A stretch of 64,000 nt of DNA from Labilibacter marinus (GCF_001659685.2 NZ_LXYE02000010.1:124001-188000), one strand, 5' to 3'. Shown: positions 16,944 to 26,968, counted from the stretch's first letter. A program made the numbers and translations. Notes: a model not told the origin generated them from the letters alone.

Positions 16944-18500
16944 ATGAAGAAAATTAAAATATTATATATCGTACTGCTGGCCTTGTTAGCTGTTTCATGT
17001 GAAGATTATTTAGATGAAACACCTGATAATAGAGCAGAAGTAGATAGTCAAATTAAGATAAGGAAACTTCTTGTTTCGGCTTATCCTAGTGGTAACCCAA
17101 CCTTAGCGTGTGAACTATCATCAGATAACATTGAAGATACTGGAGAATCTAACCCTAATACAACACGTTTTCACGAACAGTTAGCTAGTTGGGTAGATGT
17201 TACAGAAACGGACAATGATGATTTAAAAACTGTTTGGGAAGGATGCTATGGGGCTATTGCACATTCAAATGAAGCCTTAAATGCCATTGAAAAATTAGGA
17301 GAAGAAGAATTGTTGGCAGAAAAGGGAGAGGCGCTTATTACTCGTGCTTATGCTCATTTTGTATTGGTAAATATTTTTAGCCAGCATTATAATTCTGCGA
17401 CGAGTTCAACGGATTTAGGTATAACCTATATGGAAGAGTCGGAAACTACCTTAAATCCGCAATACGAAAGAGGTACGGTTAAGGAGACTTATGAAAAGAT
17501 AAGTAGGGATATTGAAGCTGCGCTTCCTTTAATTAGTGATGATATGTACGAAATTGCTTCATATCACTTTACGGTTAAAGCTGCCTATGGTTTTGCGGCT
17601 CGTTTTAATCTATATTACGAAAATTGGGAAAAGGCGGCAGAATATGCAACTCTTGCTTTAGGAGCAAATCCAGCATCGAGTATTAGAAACTGGAATGCAC
17701 TAGGTCAATTACCACAGGATCCGGAAGTTGTTTCTAGAGCATATGTGGATGATAGGGCTAATTTATTAGCCACAGCTTCTACTTCTTCGGTTGGTTTGTA
17801 TTTTGGAGCGTATTATTATGGTTCTCGTTACAATCACCCTGCAAGAATTGCTAGTTTACAAACCTTATGGGCTGCAACACCTTGGGCAACAGGAGGAATT
17901 GCTCGAAGTAATTACGAATTTGCACCTTTTGTTTATTCAGGATCCAATCTTGATAAAACATTATTTTATAAGATGGCTTATTTCTTTGAGTATACAGATC
18001 CTGTTGCTCAGGTAGGATACCGTAAAACAGTGTCTGTACCATTTACTACAGATGAAGTATTGCTAGTGCGAGCAGAAGCCAATGTAATGTTGAATAAAAA
18101 TTCAGAAGCATTAGCCGATTTGAATATATGGACTAGGGCATTTTATAAAGGTGCAGAAACTACATTGGATGAAATTGATGCGTTTTATAATAGTATAGCG
18201 TATTCAACTCCTGAAACAACTACCACTAAAAAAGTTCTACACCCAGGATTCACAGTGGAAGCTGGATTAAAAGAAAATCTGATTCATTATGTATTGCAAT
18301 GCAGACGAGTTCTTACTTTACATGAAGGATTACGTTGGTTTGATGTAAAACGTTATGGTATTGAGGTTCCTCGTCATCAAGTTCAATCTGATGGTTCTGT
18401 AAAAGTATTAGATATATTAGTAAAAGATGATAAACGAAGAGCTTTGCAAATTCCACAAGATGTTATCGCTGCTGGAATCGAAGCCAATCCTCGTAAGTAA
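16944..18500 (+). CDS. SusD/RagB family nutrient-binding lipoprotein
   Basis: SusD lids the SusC barrel at the cell surface and captures substrate. The product has a lipoprotein signal ending VSCEDYLDETPD, a TPR-rich helical body (GEALITRAYAHFVLVNIF, the usual SusD RAyahf region) and the C-terminal conserved stretch LHEGLRWFDVKRYGIEVP, with DDKRRALQIPQDVI at the end. At 518 residues it is typical. It lies 79 bases after susC and 18 bases before the metallohydrolase gene. Confidence 0.95.
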   Translation: MKKIKILYIVLLALLAVSCEDYLDETPDNRAEVDSQIKIRKLLVSAYPSGNPTLACELSSDNIEDTGESNPNTTRFHEQLASWVDVTETDNDDLKTVWEGCYGAIAHSNEALNAIEKLGEEELLAEKGEALITRAYAHFVLVNIFSQHYNSATSSTDLGITYMEESETTLNPQYERGTVKETYEKISRDIEAALPLISDDMYEIASYHFTVKAAYGFAARFNLYYENWEKAAEYATLALGANPASSIRNWNALGQLPQDPEVVSRAYVDDRANLLATASTSSVGLYFGAYYYGSRYNHPARIASLQTLWAATPWATGGIARSNYEFAPFVYSGSNLDKTLFYKMAYFFEYTDPVAQVGYRKTVSVPFTTDEVLLVRAEANVMLNKNSEALADLNIWTRAFYKGAETTLDEIDAFYNSIAYSTPETTTTKKVLHPGFTVEAGLKENLIHYVLQCRRVLTLHEGLRWFDVKRYGIEVPRHQVQSDGSVKVLDILVKDDKRRALQIPQDVIAAGIEANPRK

Positions 18501-18518
18501 TAAACGTATAACTGATTA

Positions 18519-19424
18519 ATGATGAAAAATAAAATATTATACGGGCTGATCATCTTTGCGATATCAGTCATTTTAGGAGCTTGTTCTGAAGAAGAAGGTA
18601 TAGATACTAGTATTAGTGTAATTTCTGTAGAGCAAGGAAAAGCAAACGATTTTGATAAGTATTTGAATCATATTCTTGTTAAACCTTATAACATTAGGTT
18701 TTTATATAAGTTTGAGGATGTTGAATCGGACTTGAACTATCAATTAGTTCCTGCGGTTTATGAAAATTCCATTAGAATGGCTAATCTAGTTAAGTATCTG
18801 TGTTTAGATGCTTACGAGGAGGTTGCGCCAGATAATTTTCTAGAAGCTTACTTTCCAAAAATGATGATGATGGTAGGTTCTGGGGCTTATAGAAATAATG
18901 GTACAGTAGTTTTAGGTACCGCTGAGGGAGGACTTAAGATAACTCTATACGATATTAATAATCTGGATGTAACTGATATTGATAGATTATATGAGTTTTA
19001 TTTTAGAACTATCTTCCATGAATTCTCTCATATTTTACATCAGACCAAGGATTATACCACTGATTTTGATAGAATATCTGCAACTGAATATGTAGGTGGA
19101 TCTTGGAATGATGCTTGGGAGGATAAATCTTCGCTTGAAGCAGGGTTCATTAGTGATTACTCTAGTAAAGAGGCTGATGAAGATTTTGTTGAGTTAATTG
19201 CACATTACATAACGAACACTCCTGAAGTGTGGGAAGAAAAAATGGTGGCTGCAGCAAAAGATGGTGCAAAAGGTAGAGCTGTTATTGAAGCGAAAATGGC
19301 TATAGTAAGTTCGTACCTCAGTCAATCATGGGATATTGATATTGATGAGTTAAGAGCTGCCATTCAGAAGCGTGCTGACGAATTAGATGAACAGGATCTT
19401 GATAACATTAAAATAGAAGAATAA
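18519..19424 (+). CDS. substrate-import-associated zinc metallohydrolase lipoprotein
   Basis: This matches a lipoprotein family that accompanies SusCD pairs and carries a zinc-metallopeptidase-like HExxH motif. A lipobox ends at C22 (VILGACSEEE). The active-site helix FHEFSHILHQ gives H167, E168 and H171. About 50 residues later, DEDFVELIAHYI provides a glutamate that could be the third zinc ligand. The start could be either of two adjacent ATG codons (18519 or 18522). It is two bases from the DUF4302 gene and tightly linked to susD. A surface peptidase clipping material for the SusCD pair is a reasonable inference; no substrate has been shown for the family as far as I know. Confidence 0.88.
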   Translation: MMKNKILYGLIIFAISVILGACSEEEGIDTSISVISVEQGKANDFDKYLNHILVKPYNIRFLYKFEDVESDLNYQLVPAVYENSIRMANLVKYLCLDAYEEVAPDNFLEAYFPKMMMMVGSGAYRNNGTVVLGTAEGGLKITLYDINNLDVTDIDRLYEFYFRTIFHEFSHILHQTKDYTTDFDRISATEYVGGSWNDAWEDKSSLEAGFISDYSSKEADEDFVELIAHYITNTPEVWEEKMVAAAKDGAKGRAVIEAKMAIVSSYLSQSWDIDIDELRAAIQKRADELDEQDLDNIKIEE

Positions 19425-19426
19425 AT

Positions 19427-20674
19427 ATGAAAAAGAATATATATTTAGCGTTAGTATCTTTCGTTTTAAGTGTTGTTGCAATATCATGTAATGATGATGC
19501 AGATATGCTTTTTGAAGAAACTGCATCCGAAAGAAAAATAGAGGCTTTAGAGCAATTTACAGAAGCGCTTAATGCTAGTGAGCAAGGGTGGATTTTTCAG
19601 TATTTTCCAGATGATAATCAAAAGTATGGAGGATATACATATGTAGTTGATTTTGATGAAAATGATAGTGTTTCTGTTTGGTTTGAAGCTGTTACTGATT
19701 TAAACACCTCTCAAGAGTCTTTATATGATGTAAAGTCGTATGGAGGACCCGTTTTAACATTTAACACTTACAATGGATTTATGCATTATTTTGCTACACC
19801 ATCTTCGGCTGAGTATAATGCAAAAGGAGGAGACTATGAGTTTCTGTTAATTTCAGATAGCGATGATATGATTCAGCTGAGAGGAACAAAGACAGGTAAT
19901 AATATGCAGTTAATAAAGCTGAATGAACCACCTCAAGCGTATCTAACAAAGGTAAAAACAAATGTTAACTATTTAAGCAAAGGATCTTTTGTTGCAAACA
20001 TCGCAGGCCAAGAGATTTCTGTATTTGAGGCGAATAGAAATTTCTCATTTAGCTATGAAGAGGATGAGGAAATAGTTTCTGTAAAAATTCCTTATATAAT
20101 TACAGATACTGGGGTGTCTTTTTATGAAGAAGTTGAAATATTAGGTGAGTCCGTAAAGGATTTTACTTTAGATATGGAAAACAAGAAACTTATTTCTACT
20201 ACAGGAGATATGTATTTCGATATTGTTATACCTCCAATCGATTTAAAGGAAAAAGCATGGGTGTTGAATGTTGCTATAGCAGAAAACAGGTCAGATGTTA
20301 TTTTAAGTAATTGGGAGCAAATATATGCAAATAATGAAGCTCAATGGGGAGAGCAGCTTTCGCCTGTCATGATAATTGGTGAGGCTAGTGCCTCTAGAAG
20401 TGAGTATGGTATATCTTTCTTTTCATTCCCTGGTCCATATAGATCACACTATAATTTAGGTTTTAATGGTGTTAATGGGCAACCAGATTATATTGATATT
20501 GTAAAGGTCTCTGAAGGATTCAATTGGAGATGGTATAAGCATCTAGTTGGTATGGTTGATGTAATTGCAGATAATTCTCCATACGAAGTAGAAATTGATG
20601 ATGTAAATAATCCGACTCAGGTTAAACTAGTAAGTGTAAATAATCCTGATGTTTGGTTTGTTTTAAATGAATAA
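19427..20674 (+). CDS. DUF4302 domain lipoprotein
   Basis: The product is a 415-residue lipoprotein with its lipobox at ISCNDDAD (C21). The body matches the DUF4302 family: an early helical segment (SERKIEALEQFTEALNASEQ), then GWIFQYFPDDNQKYGGYTYV, a beta-rich middle and an aromatic C-terminal region (FNWRWYKHLVG). The family is found next to SusCD pairs and zinc metallohydrolase lipoproteins, exactly as here, and is of unknown function. I expect a third surface component of the importer. A strong terminator follows. Confidence 0.88.
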   Translation: MKKNIYLALVSFVLSVVAISCNDDADMLFEETASERKIEALEQFTEALNASEQGWIFQYFPDDNQKYGGYTYVVDFDENDSVSVWFEAVTDLNTSQESLYDVKSYGGPVLTFNTYNGFMHYFATPSSAEYNAKGGDYEFLLISDSDDMIQLRGTKTGNNMQLIKLNEPPQAYLTKVKTNVNYLSKGSFVANIAGQEISVFEANRNFSFSYEEDEEIVSVKIPYIITDTGVSFYEEVEILGESVKDFTLDMENKKLISTTGDMYFDIVIPPIDLKEKAWVLNVAIAENRSDVILSNWEQIYANNEAQWGEQLSPVMIIGEASASRSEYGISFFSFPGPYRSHYNLGFNGVNGQPDYIDIVKVSEGFNWRWYKHLVGMVDVIADNSPYEVEIDDVNNPTQVKLVSVNNPDVWFVLNE

Positions 20675-20771
20675 AACGATCTAAGTTATGATTGATATGA
20701 TTCCCAAATCTTATTTATTACGACTTTGAGAATGTTCCTATAATAAGGGGCGAAAATTAGTTAATTGTGTA

Positions 20772-20810
20772 AAAGGAGCTTCGTTATTTAATGAAGCTCC
20801 TTTGTTTTTT
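20772..20810. terminator. bidirectional terminator after SusCD cassette
   Basis: A perfect 11-base stem, AAAGGAGCTTC and GAAGCTCCTTT around a 10-base loop, is followed by GTTTTTT on the plus strand and preceded by A residues that give a U-run on the minus strand. It lies between the convergent DUF4302 and DUF3857 genes. Confidence 0.9.
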
Positions 20811-20815
20811 AGATA

Positions 20816-22771
20816 TTATAGTGATTGCATTGCTACTACATCTTCTTTTACAATTACAATTTTCTGATTTAGTTTTTCAATGGCGTTGTTGAATAACCTT
20901 TTTAATTCAGGGTAAACTGAAGCAGAATAAACAGGCTTTTTTAATGAGATTGTTGCCGTGATAAGAATTTTATTACCTGTGGTTTTATGAGCTTTAAATG
21001 CCATCTGCGTATTTTCCGAATTCTTAGCATAAGGTTCTGGCAGATGCTCTATCTTATAACCTTCTGGAATCTCGATTTCCGCAGTATATTTCTCCGCAGT
21101 TGGATAAATCAAATCTATAGCCAATTCCCGTTTTTCTTGTTTAAAAGGGTTTGTTTGATCAGGAAATTTAAAGAATGGTGAAAAGATAATTTGTCCATCA
21201 ATATTATCCACTTTACTCTCAAAGTCAAATTTATATTGGAATACTTTCGATTCGTTATTAGCATCCTTTACGCTTAAATCATTTTTTAAGGCTAGCCCTT
21301 TATCCAATACCGATTGTTTAAATTTCTCAGGATCTTTGTTGTACTTTTTTCTTTCGTGAATGGATTTATGACCACTGTTTCTTACAACCCCAAAGCCAGA
21401 AAGGGTATTGTTTTCAGGGTCGAGACTATACTTAATGGTTGTTGAAATGGTAGATAGATTGTGATTTTTTATTTGTATCCAAGTTTCACTATCTTTTTTA
21501 ACCAAATAACCCTTTCCGTTATAGCACATAGCTGGTAGCATATTATTAGGACAATAACCATCGGTTGCATCAAATAGTTTCTTTTTACCATCCACGGTGG
21601 CCATGATAATGACATTGTTAAAAAGGTCGGAGAAAGGAAATCGGTCGCTTACTTTACCGTGGTTTCGGGTGCTAATGATTATTGGTTCAGCCTCTATGCC
21701 AATACCTCTAAGTATGCCCAATGCCATCAGGTTAATATTGGCCGTGTTACCCGTTTTTTCCTTATTAAACTCTTTAATAGATTTAGATGCCCATTTGTTG
21801 GTGTAACCATTAGGTTTGTAGTTCGATTTCATATAATCGAGCACCGCATCTATTTTTTCTTGATCGGATTTAGTAAGTAGGTGTTCAAATTGCTTATTTC
21901 CTATCTTCTCCGACTTATCAATGTATCTGCCAAAGTTGGTGCTTTCAAGTAAATTTTTCGAAAGCTCTGGCCATGTAGTCATATACTTTTTAGAGTATCC
22001 GCTTGGGTAATTTATTTCGGACAATTGAAAGTCAATTTTTTTAATGTAATCTTCTCTGGATGAAATATATGATTCATCTTTAAATGAACTGATGTTTTTC
22101 ATTCCAAATTTGTACATCATATCTCTAAAGTTCATTCCTATAAAGCTGCGATCACTACCCTTTTTCTTATTTTCATAAACATCAAACTTGCTAAATCCTT
22201 GAGCCCTGTACATATACGAGTAAAAAGGTGTCATGCTAACCGTGTATTCACTATACATAGTAGGAATGTCCGATTGAAACTCCCAATCGGGAAGATGCAT
22301 GAAAAAAGGTGTTTTTATCGTGTAACTATATTCTATTACACAGCCTTCTTTAATGTTAGGTAATGCAAACTTTTTTCTATACCAATAATCATTTACTGGT
22401 TCTTTAAATATTTGTCTTGAGTCTAAATGAGTTGTCTCAATTTTGTTTCCATTTAAGTTGTATGTAACGGCTTTAATATCATACACCTTTTCCATATCGG
22501 TTTCGCCAATATATAAGTCAATAGAAACTTCTGCCTGATCAAAGGCTGATTCTTTAAATATTTTTACTCTTTTGGTACGCTGAAAATTAATGTAGAATCC
22601 GTCTTGATCTTGATAAAAGTCGGTTTGCCCTTTGTCAAATATGATAACAGCTGGAGCATCAGACTCAAAGTCGCACTTGCTTAGGTTTATTCCTGAATCT
22701 TCATTTTGAGCATTAGGTTCGGTACTAAAAAATAAGCAAGCAAGTAAAATTAATAAAGTTGGTTTGTTCAT
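20816..22771 (-). CDS. DUF3857/transglutaminase-fold protein without catalytic cysteine
   Basis: This 651-residue exported protein (signal about 1-21, ending PNAQ) has an N-terminal DUF3857 domain at about 40-200 (RTKRVKIFKESAFDQAEVS, GCVIEYSYTIKTPF) and a transglutaminase-like core at about 290-410. Where papain-like transglutaminases have cysteine, it has KTGNTANINLMAL, and the usual histidine position reads FNNVIIMATVDG, so the core is probably not catalytic; this replacement occurs in other family members as I recall. The C terminus is a beta-rich DUF2569-like or Ig-like region. It is 11 bases downstream of a paralogue that keeps the cysteine, and the pair should be one operon. Confidence 0.85.
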   Translation of the reverse strand: MNKPTLLILLACLFFSTEPNAQNEDSGINLSKCDFESDAPAVIIFDKGQTDFYQDQDGFYINFQRTKRVKIFKESAFDQAEVSIDLYIGETDMEKVYDIKAVTYNLNGNKIETTHLDSRQIFKEPVNDYWYRKKFALPNIKEGCVIEYSYTIKTPFFMHLPDWEFQSDIPTMYSEYTVSMTPFYSYMYRAQGFSKFDVYENKKKGSDRSFIGMNFRDMMYKFGMKNISSFKDESYISSREDYIKKIDFQLSEINYPSGYSKKYMTTWPELSKNLLESTNFGRYIDKSEKIGNKQFEHLLTKSDQEKIDAVLDYMKSNYKPNGYTNKWASKSIKEFNKEKTGNTANINLMALGILRGIGIEAEPIIISTRNHGKVSDRFPFSDLFNNVIIMATVDGKKKLFDATDGYCPNNMLPAMCYNGKGYLVKKDSETWIQIKNHNLSTISTTIKYSLDPENNTLSGFGVVRNSGHKSIHERKKYNKDPEKFKQSVLDKGLALKNDLSVKDANNESKVFQYKFDFESKVDNIDGQIIFSPFFKFPDQTNPFKQEKRELAIDLIYPTAEKYTAEIEIPEGYKIEHLPEPYAKNSENTQMAFKAHKTTGNKILITATISLKKPVYSASVYPELKRLFNNAIEKLNQKIVIVKEDVVAMQSL

Positions 22772-22782
22772 ATGTATCTAGG

Positions 22783-24615
22783 TTAAAAGGATATAATCAT
22801 TTTTTGATGGTCGAATTGACATGATTGCGATATGAAGGCATAAAAATCTTCATATTCGCCAAAGTCGTATTCGTTCTGATATAATTGAAAAGTTCTGTGG
22901 ACGATTAATTGGTTACCATTAATTGTATATGTGCGATTGTAATGACCATATGGACTTGAATTTTCTTCTTGCGTAAGTCCACTTACGTTATTAATTTTTT
23001 TATCAAAGCTATAAATGATAGTATCGCATCTGTTAACAGGATAGTATACCCATATGTCAGTTTTTCGCTTTTCTACAGGCGTTAGTTTATAGTTAATTGC
23101 TCTAAACGGAGTAACTAAAAGTTTGCTGCCAATTTTTTCACTCAATGGCGATGATGTACCTTCTAATTTAAGTTGTAAAAAGGCAGAATCTCTGTGAGGC
23201 CTTTCTATATTAAAGCTTTGTATATCTGCCTTATGAGAAAAACCCATGCCATCGATGTACGATTTTTTTTCTTTTTCGGAAAGTGCGGTATCAAAGCCTT
23301 TAAAGGAATCGTATGCTAAACCTTTAATATGTGCTATTGAGCTAAAACGATATTCTTTATCCATATTCACGGTTGTAGAATAGTTTTCTAAAGCGTCGTC
23401 AAGCGTATGTGTCGGCGTTCTAACCAATTGACTTTCTGTTTCTTTATTGGGTAGCACTAATCTGTTTTGTGTATAAGCACTTAGGTAGTTAAATGGTTCT
23501 GTTTTATTGGTGCATTCCAGCCAAATTGTGTCCTTACTTAAAGGAATACTTAATATAATATGGTTAGACTGATGCGTAGGGATTTCAGATTTTACCTTAA
23601 TAGGTTTTACTCCAGCGTAAACAGTAGTGTAATACGCCGTAATGCCAATCTCTTTTAATAAGCTCATGGTGTAATTACTCAGAGCTTTACAATCGCCATA
23701 CTTATTGGTGCAAACATAACTGGCTGGATGAGGTGTTAATCCGCCGAGATCTTCCGAAATATTAATGTACCTTGTATTGTCTTGAATGTAATGATAGACT
23801 GCCTTTACTTTACCCCAATCATTAGCAATAGTATCAGTAAGGGCGTGAATCTTATTTTTTTCTTCCTCTGTTATTATATCTTTCTTAGATATAAGTCGAT
23901 GTTTCCAGTTGCCAAAATCTGCCCAGCTGTTGCTGCTTCCATCTACTCCGTAATGAAACTCTTTGGGCATTATAATTACACACGGATTTAAAGATTCAAA
24001 GGTAGGCGAAAATGCTTCTTCATTTAAAGGAGTATAATCCTTTACTTCCCATTGGTAAATAGTTTTGTTATCTATTTGAGTGATTGTTGCGGAATCAATA
24101 GAGTGTTGGTATAAATGTATATTAGTTTTGGATGGTATTTCGACAGATAATGTGGCTTGTTTTACTTTAAGTTTTTTGTAGTAGATAGGACTCCAATGTG
24201 CCAAAGAAATAAAGTCGTTGGTTATGTTGGTGTAACTATATTTAAGAATATAGGGATATTGGGAATGAATTAATTTAAATGATTTTAATCTTCTGTCGGA
24301 ATAAAAATTTATATTGCTCCACGGTGTTTCAATAGTAATGTCTTTCTTTTTTAAGGTTCTAATCTTGTTTCCAAAAATATCGTAAATAGCTGCCTTGAGG
24401 TTTATAACTTGGTCGTTTTTTGAAAAAGGAATAGAAATCTCTGCGTACTTAGTTCCTGCACCATTGTTAATTTGTAGTTCGAAGTTTAGGGTTTCTTCTA
24501 CTTTATTGCCGTTAAAAACTACTTTGGTATCGTAACTAATTATTTCGCAATTGTTTGTCTGGGAAATGACACAGATAGGTAAGATAAAAAAGACAATTAA
24601 GGTAGTTAGGCGCAT
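22783..24615 (-). CDS. DUF3857/transglutaminase-like protein with intact cysteine
   Basis: This 610-residue exported protein (signal about 1-18) has a DUF3857 domain at about 30-200, then a transglutaminase-like core at about 255-365 with the cysteine in NKYGDCKALSNYTMSLL, a histidine in HQSNHIILSI and an acidic residue after it (IWLECTNKTEP), a likely Cys-His-acid triad. It could act as a peptidase, amidase or transferase in the periplasm; function in this family is not established. It is the first gene of a two-gene operon with the cysteine-less paralogue. Confidence 0.85.
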   Translation of the reverse strand: MRLTTLIVFFILPICVISQTNNCEIISYDTKVVFNGNKVEETLNFELQINNGAGTKYAEISIPFSKNDQVINLKAAIYDIFGNKIRTLKKKDITIETPWSNINFYSDRRLKSFKLIHSQYPYILKYSYTNITNDFISLAHWSPIYYKKLKVKQATLSVEIPSKTNIHLYQHSIDSATITQIDNKTIYQWEVKDYTPLNEEAFSPTFESLNPCVIIMPKEFHYGVDGSSNSWADFGNWKHRLISKKDIITEEEKNKIHALTDTIANDWGKVKAVYHYIQDNTRYINISEDLGGLTPHPASYVCTNKYGDCKALSNYTMSLLKEIGITAYYTTVYAGVKPIKVKSEIPTHQSNHIILSIPLSKDTIWLECTNKTEPFNYLSAYTQNRLVLPNKETESQLVRTPTHTLDDALENYSTTVNMDKEYRFSSIAHIKGLAYDSFKGFDTALSEKEKKSYIDGMGFSHKADIQSFNIERPHRDSAFLQLKLEGTSSPLSEKIGSKLLVTPFRAINYKLTPVEKRKTDIWVYYPVNRCDTIIYSFDKKINNVSGLTQEENSSPYGHYNRTYTINGNQLIVHRTFQLYQNEYDFGEYEDFYAFISQSCQFDHQKMIISF

Positions 24616-24784
24616 TTATTTTTTTTGCCAATATATAAAATTATAGGGAAACCTGTATTTGTAAATGACAGATTGACTTGTGTTTTTAAAGTTTATAAAT
24701 AAGCTATAATTAGAATGTGGCAATATTTATTGAACTATTTTATCGGTAGTTGCATATTAAACCCAAAAGGACGGTGCTTCTTTT

Positions 24785-26818
24785 TTATCTATTAATAACG
24801 GCTTTTATGGAATGATTGGAATTTCCTGAAATAATATTAATTAGAACAACTCCATTCGGGAAAGTTTCGCATGGTATGCTGACTTTGCTAGATGTAGCCT
24901 CTAGCTTATAGAGCATTACTCCGTTGCTAGTGTAAATTTCAATGATATCCTGAGGTAGTAAACCATCTACAAAAAATAGATTCTGAACTACAGGGTTCGG
25001 GAACACGTGTAAAGCAGGGTGGTTGTGTAGATTTCCTGTGGTGCTGGTGTCACTGTCTCTTAAAGTAAATTCGGAAATTTTAATGTATCGGTCGGTACTA
25101 TTGTTTTGCCCCTTTATGGTTAGCTTGGCATATCTGGCAAGTGTTCTGGTAAAATTATCAACGCATGGGTTTATAGTGGACGTATTGTTAGTTCTATCTA
25201 CTGTTATGTCATTAAAATTTAAGTCGTTTGATAAAGCAACCGTATAATTGTACGAGCGGTTATTTGTGGTTTGAAGTTTAGCCATGTTAAAAGATTTTTC
25301 TTCCCCATAGTCAATTACAATCGATTTAGGAAAACTTCTGGCTTCCCATCTCGACTCATCGTGTATGGCACCATCAACTGCTTTTATGGCTGGGTATCCT
25401 TGCGTTGAAGCAAGTTCGCTAACAATTTGAGGGTATATTTCCTCTTTTTCACCGAAAGGTATCGGATCGATGAAATCATCGCTAAAACTATAAGGCATTT
25501 GGTAAACATCTCCATACTTGTTTGAAAAATATAAATATGATCTTGAGAAAGCATCCGTATTTCCATCTGCCCAAAATGCATAAAAATCTGCATTTGTATT
25601 AACTGGTCGTCGGGCGTAAGTGTGGTTTCTAACACTGTTCTCGGTGATAGTTCCTAAGCTTATCCAGTTTGCACCTTGGTTGTCGCTTTCCCAAATAGCT
25701 ATTTCTCCTCCAGTACCCCATTCCTGCGGGCCTGGTTCAGTAGGAGCTACAATTCTGTATGTTCCGTCATCATCAAAATATAAACTTCCCATATCGTAAT
25801 TGTGATATGCATTGGTTATTTTGGAAAATATCCATTCAGATCCATTCCAACGAACTAAACGCCATTCACGTTTAGGGTTACTTGGGCCAGCTGCATATTT
25901 AGGTGAGGTGATGTAAAGTATTACAGGGTAGCCATTTTCATCGTATCTAAAATCTTTTAAATATACCTTTAAGTTTAATGCTGCGTAATCTTTTATTAAT
26001 GCTGCATTGGAGGAGCGAGTAATGGGAGTCGAAATTGGCGTACCATCTATGGTTTCCCAATTGTCTCCTAAGTCCAATGAGCGCATGTAGTATAGGTTGG
26101 TTCTGTTGTTTACATCTCCGCCTTTGTGCCAGTTAAATGCAGACCCAATTTTCGAATCTGTATTACCCGATACTTGATAATGGCCGCCAAAGTTGACTAA
26201 TTTTTTATCTCTGGTCCACGAGTAGCCATCAGCACTTCGTTGGGTAAATAATTCTCTACCATTGCCATAGTTGGTCATCAGTAGCACAAAACCTTTGCCA
26301 TTGATGTATTTAGGTTGAGGATAATTAAAAGGTTCGTTTAAAACCTCCGAAAAGCCACTTATATCATGTGGGTGATCACTTCTGAAGATATATCCATTAC
26401 GCGCAGAATATCTACCGCTTATAAATACCCAAATATAACCTTCCGAATCTAATTGTATAGCTGCATTGTCATGCGGATCTGTTACGCCTTTTTTATCATA
26501 AACAATTACAGGGCGTGCTAATTGTTCTGTTTCATGATCGTAATAAGAAAGCATAATTAATAAATGATCATCAGTTGACCCTGTGGTCCCTCCGTAGGTG
26601 AAAAAAGTTTTTTGTGCACTTTCTGAATATACAGCTAAAGGCAAATGCTTGGCTGTGTAGGTACCCAAGCCTCCTGAATATTTATCCCCATATGGACCAT
26701 ATTGCCCTAAGGTGCACCATAGACCTTTAAATCCATTGACGTATTCTTGGGCATTGGTATGTTTGGATAAACTGAGCAGTGTTATTAGGGCTAATATTTT
26801 AGAAGCTTTGTTTAGCAT
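24785..26818 (-). CDS. T9SS-exported BNR_4 beta-propeller glycan enzyme with discoidin domain
   Basis: The product (677 residues) has a signal peptide (about 1-23), then a BNR_4-type seven-bladed propeller at about 25-450 (GFKGLWCTLGQYGPYGDKYSGG, CALGQ-type start, repeated WNG/NWE blades), a discoidin/F5-8C-like carbohydrate-binding domain at about 465-598 (IKAVDGAIHDESRWEARS), and a type A T9SS sorting domain at about 605-677 (VFPNPVVQNLFF). Relatives in this propeller group include GH145 rhamnosidases and PL24/PL25 ulvan lyases, so a role on algal or plant-like polysaccharide is possible. I cannot identify its catalytic residues. It stands alone between unrelated genes. Confidence 0.82.
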   Translation of the reverse strand: MLNKASKILALITLLSLSKHTNAQEYVNGFKGLWCTLGQYGPYGDKYSGGLGTYTAKHLPLAVYSESAQKTFFTYGGTTGSTDDHLLIMLSYYDHETEQLARPVIVYDKKGVTDPHDNAAIQLDSEGYIWVFISGRYSARNGYIFRSDHPHDISGFSEVLNEPFNYPQPKYINGKGFVLLMTNYGNGRELFTQRSADGYSWTRDKKLVNFGGHYQVSGNTDSKIGSAFNWHKGGDVNNRTNLYYMRSLDLGDNWETIDGTPISTPITRSSNAALIKDYAALNLKVYLKDFRYDENGYPVILYITSPKYAAGPSNPKREWRLVRWNGSEWIFSKITNAYHNYDMGSLYFDDDGTYRIVAPTEPGPQEWGTGGEIAIWESDNQGANWISLGTITENSVRNHTYARRPVNTNADFYAFWADGNTDAFSRSYLYFSNKYGDVYQMPYSFSDDFIDPIPFGEKEEIYPQIVSELASTQGYPAIKAVDGAIHDESRWEARSFPKSIVIDYGEEKSFNMAKLQTTNNRSYNYTVALSNDLNFNDITVDRTNNTSTINPCVDNFTRTLARYAKLTIKGQNNSTDRYIKISEFTLRDSDTSTTGNLHNHPALHVFPNPVVQNLFFVDGLLPQDIIEIYTSNGVMLYKLEATSSKVSIPCETFPNGVVLINIISGNSNHSIKAVINR

Positions 26819-26960
26819 GGTTTGGGTTGTTTATAAAGATGTAGAATTTATGAATTTATTGTATGAAAATTCAGTTGTTAGAATAAAGGTTTTAATAATG
26901 TATAGTATATATACCTTGATTATGACATTAAATCGTCTATCACCAAGACGTATAAAATAT

Positions 26961-26968
26961 TATATTTG
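26961..26968 (+). promoter_or_regulatory. candidate -7 element for M48 protease gene
   Basis: TATATTTG matches TAnnTTTG and is followed by GC, 41 bases before the ATG. No TTTG at -33 is visible. Confidence 0.45.

Noticed and set aside
20675-20771. Hidden extra gene between DUF4302 gene and terminator
   Set aside because: The gap has no frame over about 20 codons with a start and ends in a clear terminator.
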